A stretch of DNA of 8,951 nucleotides from Thermohalobaculum sp039033215 (GTDB lineage Bacteria; Pseudomonadota; Alphaproteobacteria; Rhodobacterales; Rhodobacteraceae). Under the pieces are notes generated by a model that was given only the letters and a program-made list of their open reading frames with translations, did no database searches and had not been told where the DNA came from. The stretch is from positions 1 through 8,951 of the forward strand of contig JBCCDA010000137.1 of assembly GCA_039033215.1 (NCBI GenBank). Direction: 5' to 3'. Below, piece by piece: positions 5,167-8,951 of this stretch. Made by a program: the position numbers and the translations under genes. Every line of letters starts with the position of its first letter. Position 1 is the stretch's first letter.

Positions 5167-6695
5167 AGCTGGCAGTCTGGACATACGAGGGGCCACCCCA
5201 CGTCGGCGCCATGCGCGTTGCCACGGGCATGAAGGGGCTGCACTACGTGTTGCACGCGCCGCAGGGCGACACTTACGCGGATCTGCTGTTCACAATGATC
5301 GAGCGGCGCGACCATCGTCCGCCAGTGACATACACAACCTTCCAGGCGCGAGATTTGGGCGAGGACACCGCGACGCTCTTCAAGGAAGCTTGTCGCGAGG
5401 CTTATGAGCGGTTCAAACCGCAAGCCATGATTGTCGGTGCCTCGTGCACCGCCGAGTTGATCCAGGACGACCCCGGCGGTCTCGCGCAAGCGCTCGACCT
5501 GCCTGTTCCGGTGGTGCCGCTCGAGCTGCCCTCCTACCAGCGCAAGGAAAGCTGGGGCGCGGCGGAGACCTTCTATCAGTTGGTGCGCCACCTCGCAGGC
5601 CCGGCCGAGCGGACCGAGGAGATCAGTTGCAACATCCTGGGGCCGACCGCCCTGGGCTTCCGCCATCGCGATGATGTTGCCGAGATCGAGAAACTACTGA
5701 CCGGACTTGGCATTGCCGTCAACGTGATCGCGCCCCTGGCCGCCACACCGGCCGACCTGCAGCAACTTGCAGCGGCGCATTTCAATGTCGTGCTCTACCC
5801 CGAGACGGCCGATCTCGCGGCGCGCTGGCTCGAGAAAAACCATGGACAGCCCTACACCAAGACGATCCCGATCGGTGCTGGCGCCACACGGGACTTGGTT
5901 GCCGAGATTAGTGCTCTCATCGGTAAGACGCTGTTGACTGACGAGACCGACCTGCGACTGCCTTGGTGGACGCGTTCGGTCGACTCGACATATCTCACCG
6001 GAAAGCGCGTGTTCGTCTTCGGAGATGCGACCCATGCGATGGCAATGGCCCGTGTCGCCTCGGACGAGCTTGGTTTCGAGGTGGTGGGGCTTGGCTGCTA
6101 CAACCGCGAGTTCGCGCGCGATATCCGCACCGCGGCCCGCAGCTACGACCTCGACCCCCTGATCACCGATGATTACCTGGAAGTCGAGGCAGCGATCCAG
6201 GCAACTCAGCCCGAACTGATACTCGGCACGCAGATGGAGCGGCACACGGGCAAGCGCCTGGGCATCCCATGTGCGGTGATTTCCGCCCCTGTGCATGTGC
6301 AAGACTTTCCCGCGCGCTACTCCCCCGTCATGGGGTGGGAAGGCGCCAACGTCCTCTTCGACACACTGATCCATCCTCTCGTCATGGGCTTGGAGGAGCA
6401 CCTCCTGCACATGTTCCGGGATGACTTCGAATTCCACGACGGTGCAGGGCCGTCGCACCTCTCCGGGCACAAGCCGGCCTCGGAGCAGAAGGCGCCATCA
6501 CCTGAAGCCGTGGCCGAGGCAAACTTGGGCGATGGCCCGTCCTGGGAGCCGGAAGCCGAGAAGGAACTGCGCAAGATCCCGTTCTTCGTGCGCGGCAAAG
6601 CGCGGCGCAACACCGAAAAATTCGCGACCGAACAAGGCCGTCCCGTCATCGACCTGGAAACGCTCTACGATGCTAAAGCGCACTTTGCCCGCTGA
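5163..6695 (+). CDS. bchB: BchB, dark-operative protochlorophyllide reductase subunit B
   Basis: 510 residues. BchB is the second subunit of the NB component and houses much of the substrate pocket. Asp36 (HAPQGD) is the unusual aspartate that completes the [4Fe-4S] cluster with the three BchN cysteines. Asp274 (TRSVDSTYL) is the residue implicated as proton donor to protochlorophyllide in the R. capsulatus enzyme. His378 (APVHVQDFPARYSP) and His404 (LIHPLVMGLEEHLLHMF) are also in conserved blocks. A C-terminal PCP_red-type domain (about 463-510, WEPEAEKELRKIPFFVRGKA) is present. All key residues are at the same numbers as in R. capsulatus, so the start at the ATGA overlap with bchN is secure. 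Its 3' end overlaps bchH by 26 bases. BchL, the ATP-dependent reductase, is not in the window and is expected downstream of bchH. Confidence 0.97.
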   Translation: MKLAVWTYEGPPHVGAMRVATGMKGLHYVLHAPQGDTYADLLFTMIERRDHRPPVTYTTFQARDLGEDTATLFKEACREAYERFKPQAMIVGASCTAELIQDDPGGLAQALDLPVPVVPLELPSYQRKESWGAAETFYQLVRHLAGPAERTEEISCNILGPTALGFRHRDDVAEIEKLLTGLGIAVNVIAPLAATPADLQQLAAAHFNVVLYPETADLAARWLEKNHGQPYTKTIPIGAGATRDLVAEISALIGKTLLTDETDLRLPWWTRSVDSTYLTGKRVFVFGDATHAMAMARVASDELGFEVVGLGCYNREFARDIRTAARSYDLDPLITDDYLEVEAAIQATQPELILGTQMERHTGKRLGIPCAVISAPVHVQDFPARYSPVMGWEGANVLFDTLIHPLVMGLEEHLLHMFRDDFEFHDGAGPSHLSGHKPASEQKAPSPEAVAEANLGDGPSWEPEAEKELRKIPFFVRGKARRNTEKFATEQGRPVIDLETLYDAKAHFAR

Positions 6696-8951
6696 CGCGA
6701 CCCCCGTCCGGGTCGTCATCGTCACCCTCGACAGCCACCTGGCCCAGCCGGTGGCACGGGCAGAGTTGGCGTTGCGCAAGGACATCCCCGGCCTGACGGT
6801 CACGCTGCACGCCGCGGCGGAGTGGTCCTCGGACTCCTCGGCACTGGAGCGCTGCAAGGCCGACATCGCAGATGCGCACGTGATCGTGGCGACAATGCTG
6901 TTCCTGGACGAGCACATCCAAGCCGTCCTGCCGGATCTTCAGGCGCGCGCCGCGGATGCCGACGTGTTGGTTGCCTGCATGGCGGCGGGCGAGGTCATCA
7001 AGCTGACCCGTATGGGCAAGTTCGACATGGGCGCCAAGGAAAGCGGTGCCATCGCGCTCCTGAAACGTCTGCGGGGCTCGGGAAAGAACAAGCAATCCTC
7101 GGGCGCGCATCAACTGAAGATGCTCAAGCGCCTGCCCAAGATCCTGAAGTGGATTCCAGGCACCGCCCAGGATGTCCGTCAGTACTTCCTGACGATGCAG
7201 TACTGGATGGCGGGAACCGACGACAATATCGCCGGACTGATCGGTAACCTCATCGATCGCTACGCTGATGGCGAACGGGCAAAATACCGCGGCGCGATTA
7301 AGCCACCCGCGCCCGTCGAATATCCCGAGACAGGCCTCTATCATCCCGACCTTCCCGGACGGCACGTGACAGGCGACTTGGCCGAGTTGTCGAAAGCGAT
7401 GCCGAAAATCCCAGCCGAAGGTACAGTCGGTGTCTTGTTGCTCCGTGCCTACGTCCTGGCTGGTGACACCGATCACTATGACGGTGTGATCCGAGCGCTT
7501 GAGGCTCGGGGCCTGCGGGTGATCCCAGCCTATGCTGCGGGTCTCGATGCACGACCGGCGATTGACGCGTTCTTCAAGGATGCAGAGGGCGAGCCAACGA
7601 TTGACGCGCTGATCTCCCTCACCGGGTTCAGCCTCGTCGGCGGTCCCGCCTATAACGACACGACGGCGGCAGATGAAGCTCTGACCGCCCTCGATGTCCC
7701 ATATACCGCCGCCCATCCGCTGGAGTTCCAGCAGATCGAGGAGTGGCGGAGAGGATCACGCGGCCTCTCGCCGATCGAGGCGACGATGATGGTCGCCATC
7801 CCCGAGATCGACGGTGCCACGGGCCCAATCGTCTACGGCGGACGCTCGGGCGGTGCGGGTCACTGTGAGGGATGCGAGCGGAGCTGCCGTATCCCCCAAG
7901 GTGGTGGCAATCGCGCCATGATCTCATGCGCCGAGCGCGCCGAACTGCTGGCGGCGCGGGTGGCCAAACAGGTGACGTTGCGTGCCACGCCCGTGTCGGA
8001 CCGCAAGGTTGCTGTCGTGATCTACGGCTTCCCGCCGAACGCCGGGGCAATCGGCACCGCCGCACATCTGGCGGTCTTCGAGTCACTTCACAACACACTG
8101 AAGGCTATGGCGGCGGAGGGATACAAAGTCGACGTCCCTGCGACTGTTGATGATCTTCGCGAAGCAATCCTCAAGGGCAACGCCGAGCAATACGGGCAGG
8201 AGGCCAACGTCGCTGACATGGTCTCCGCAGACGACATAGTTGGACGCGAGCCGCATCTGGCCCAGATCGAAGCCACCTGGGGCCCCGCCCCCGGCCGAGC
8301 GCTCTCGGACGGGCGGCATGTCTTCATCCTGGGGCGGCAGTTCGGTAATGTGCTCGTGGCTGTCCAGCCCACGTTCGGATACGAAGGCGATCCGATGCGT
8401 CTGCTCTTCGAGCACGGGTTCTCGCCGACGCATGCCTTCAGCACGTTCTACCGCTACCTGCGCGAGGACTTCGGCGCGCAAGTGGCACTTCACTTCGGAA
8501 TGCACGGCGCTGCCGAGTTCATGCCCGGCAAGCAGACAGGCCTCAGCCCGGAGTGCTGGCCTGACCGCCTGATCGGCGACCTGCCGAATGTCTATCTCTA
8601 CGCAATGAACAACCCGTCCGAGGGTGCACTAGCCAAGCGCCGGGGCAATGCGGTGACGGTCACGCACCTGACTCCGCCGATTGCAAAGGCCGGCCTTTAC
8701 AAAGGCCTGGTGGAGCTGAAGTCGTCCCTGGACCGCTGGAGGACGATCGAGCCGTCCTCGCCCGATCGCGCCGACCTCGCCGATATGATCCGCGCCCAGG
8801 CCGAGGAACTGGACTTTGACATCGCAGACAGCCCCACGGGGATCGACGGTCTCTGGCGGGATCTGATCGAGTACGAACAGTCGCTGATCCCGCACGGCAT
8901 GCATGTCGTCGGCCAAACGCCATCGGACGACGCACGGGCGGACTTGCTTGC
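6670..8951 (+). CDS. bchH: BchH, magnesium-protoporphyrin chelatase large subunit (3' end missing)
   Basis: Open frame of 760 codons running off the right edge; BchH is normally about 1,190 residues, so roughly two thirds is seen. BchH binds protoporphyrin IX and, with the BchI-BchD AAA+ motor, inserts Mg2+: the first committed step to bacteriochlorophyll. The N-terminal domain (about 13-170) starts PVRVVIVTLDSHLA. The CobN/Mg-chelatase part follows, with YGFPPNAGAIGTAAHLAVFE (451-470), the hallmark HFGMHG at 608-613 followed by AAEFMPGKQ, and YAMNNPSEG (644-652). A cysteine set Cys399-X2-Cys402-X3-Cys406-X13-Cys420 matches the region proposed to hold an iron-sulfur cluster in R. capsulatus BchH. 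The start ATG at 6670 lies inside the end of bchB, with a modest GGAAA nine bases upstream. Translational coupling to bchB is likely. bchL and bchM usually follow in this operon. Confidence 0.96.
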   Translation, partial: MLKRTLPADATPVRVVIVTLDSHLAQPVARAELALRKDIPGLTVTLHAAAEWSSDSSALERCKADIADAHVIVATMLFLDEHIQAVLPDLQARAADADVLVACMAAGEVIKLTRMGKFDMGAKESGAIALLKRLRGSGKNKQSSGAHQLKMLKRLPKILKWIPGTAQDVRQYFLTMQYWMAGTDDNIAGLIGNLIDRYADGERAKYRGAIKPPAPVEYPETGLYHPDLPGRHVTGDLAELSKAMPKIPAEGTVGVLLLRAYVLAGDTDHYDGVIRALEARGLRVIPAYAAGLDARPAIDAFFKDAEGEPTIDALISLTGFSLVGGPAYNDTTAADEALTALDVPYTAAHPLEFQQIEEWRRGSRGLSPIEATMMVAIPEIDGATGPIVYGGRSGGAGHCEGCERSCRIPQGGGNRAMISCAERAELLAARVAKQVTLRATPVSDRKVAVVIYGFPPNAGAIGTAAHLAVFESLHNTLKAMAAEGYKVDVPATVDDLREAILKGNAEQYGQEANVADMVSADDIVGREPHLAQIEATWGPAPGRALSDGRHVFILGRQFGNVLVAVQPTFGYEGDPMRLLFEHGFSPTHAFSTFYRYLREDFGAQVALHFGMHGAAEFMPGKQTGLSPECWPDRLIGDLPNVYLYAMNNPSEGALAKRRGNAVTVTHLTPPIAKAGLYKGLVELKSSLDRWRTIEPSSPDRADLADMIRAQAEELDFDIADSPTGIDGLWRDLIEYEQSLIPHGMHVVGQTPSDDARADLL

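Noticed and set aside
4881..5666. 261-residue open frame on the minus strand
   Set aside because: Antisense to the bchN end and the conserved bchB N-terminus; no ribosome site or recognisable protein.
5694..6470. 258-residue open frame on the minus strand
   Set aside because: Antisense to bchB, including its conserved Asp274 and His378 blocks; a coding shadow.
6673..7716. 347-residue open frame on the minus strand
   Set aside because: It lies fully antisense to well-conserved bchH codons; GC-rich coding DNA often leaves such open antisense frames, and the product shows no recognisable family motifs.
1..8951. Search for tRNA/rRNA genes, insertion sequences, CRISPR arrays, long repeats or an unknown defence or mobile system
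   Set aside because: Nearly every base outside 3098-3412 belongs to recognised photosynthesis genes, and I saw no repeats or RNA gene signatures.

Overview
This window is a piece of an alphaproteobacterial photosynthesis gene cluster. The protein sequences, the high GC content and the gene order (bchO, then crtJ/ppsR and aerR/ppaA in the opposite direction, then bchF-bchN-bchB-bchH) fit a purple phototroph of the Rhodobacter/Roseobacter group (Rhodobacterales). The genus, and whether it grows phototrophically without oxygen or as an aerobic anoxygenic phototroph, cannot be read from this stretch.

Layout. Bases 1-780 hold the 3' part of bchO, an alpha/beta hydrolase linked to magnesium chelation; its start lies off the left edge. 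It converges with crtJ/ppsR (minus strand), the PAS-PAS-PAS-HTH repressor of photosynthesis genes, and the two stop codons share a single CTAG. Upstream of crtJ on the same strand is aerR/ppaA, the cobalamin-binding antirepressor of CrtJ. A 315-base divergent control region (3098-3412) separates aerR from a tightly packed forward operon: bchF (3-vinyl hydratase), bchN and bchB (the two subunits of the catalytic component of dark-operative protochlorophyllide reductase) and the first two thirds of bchH (large subunit of Mg-chelatase), which runs off the right edge. Junctions in the operon are ATGA, ATGA and a 26-base overlap, so translational coupling is likely.

How it works together. BchH (with BchI and BchD, not here) inserts Mg into protoporphyrin IX. 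BchNB (with BchL, not here) reduces ring D of protochlorophyllide, and BchF hydrates the 3-vinyl group. CrtJ represses such operons and AerR counters it. The divergent region contains two near-consensus CrtJ/PpsR palindromes about 130 bases apart. In each, one half-site is also the -35 hexamer of a candidate promoter, one facing bchF and one facing aerR. This is the most interesting regulatory structure I found.

I see no mobile element, CRISPR array, RNA gene or unknown gene system. The gene content is a conserved, well-known cluster; the points worth a second look are details of regulation, start choice and metal/redox ligands.
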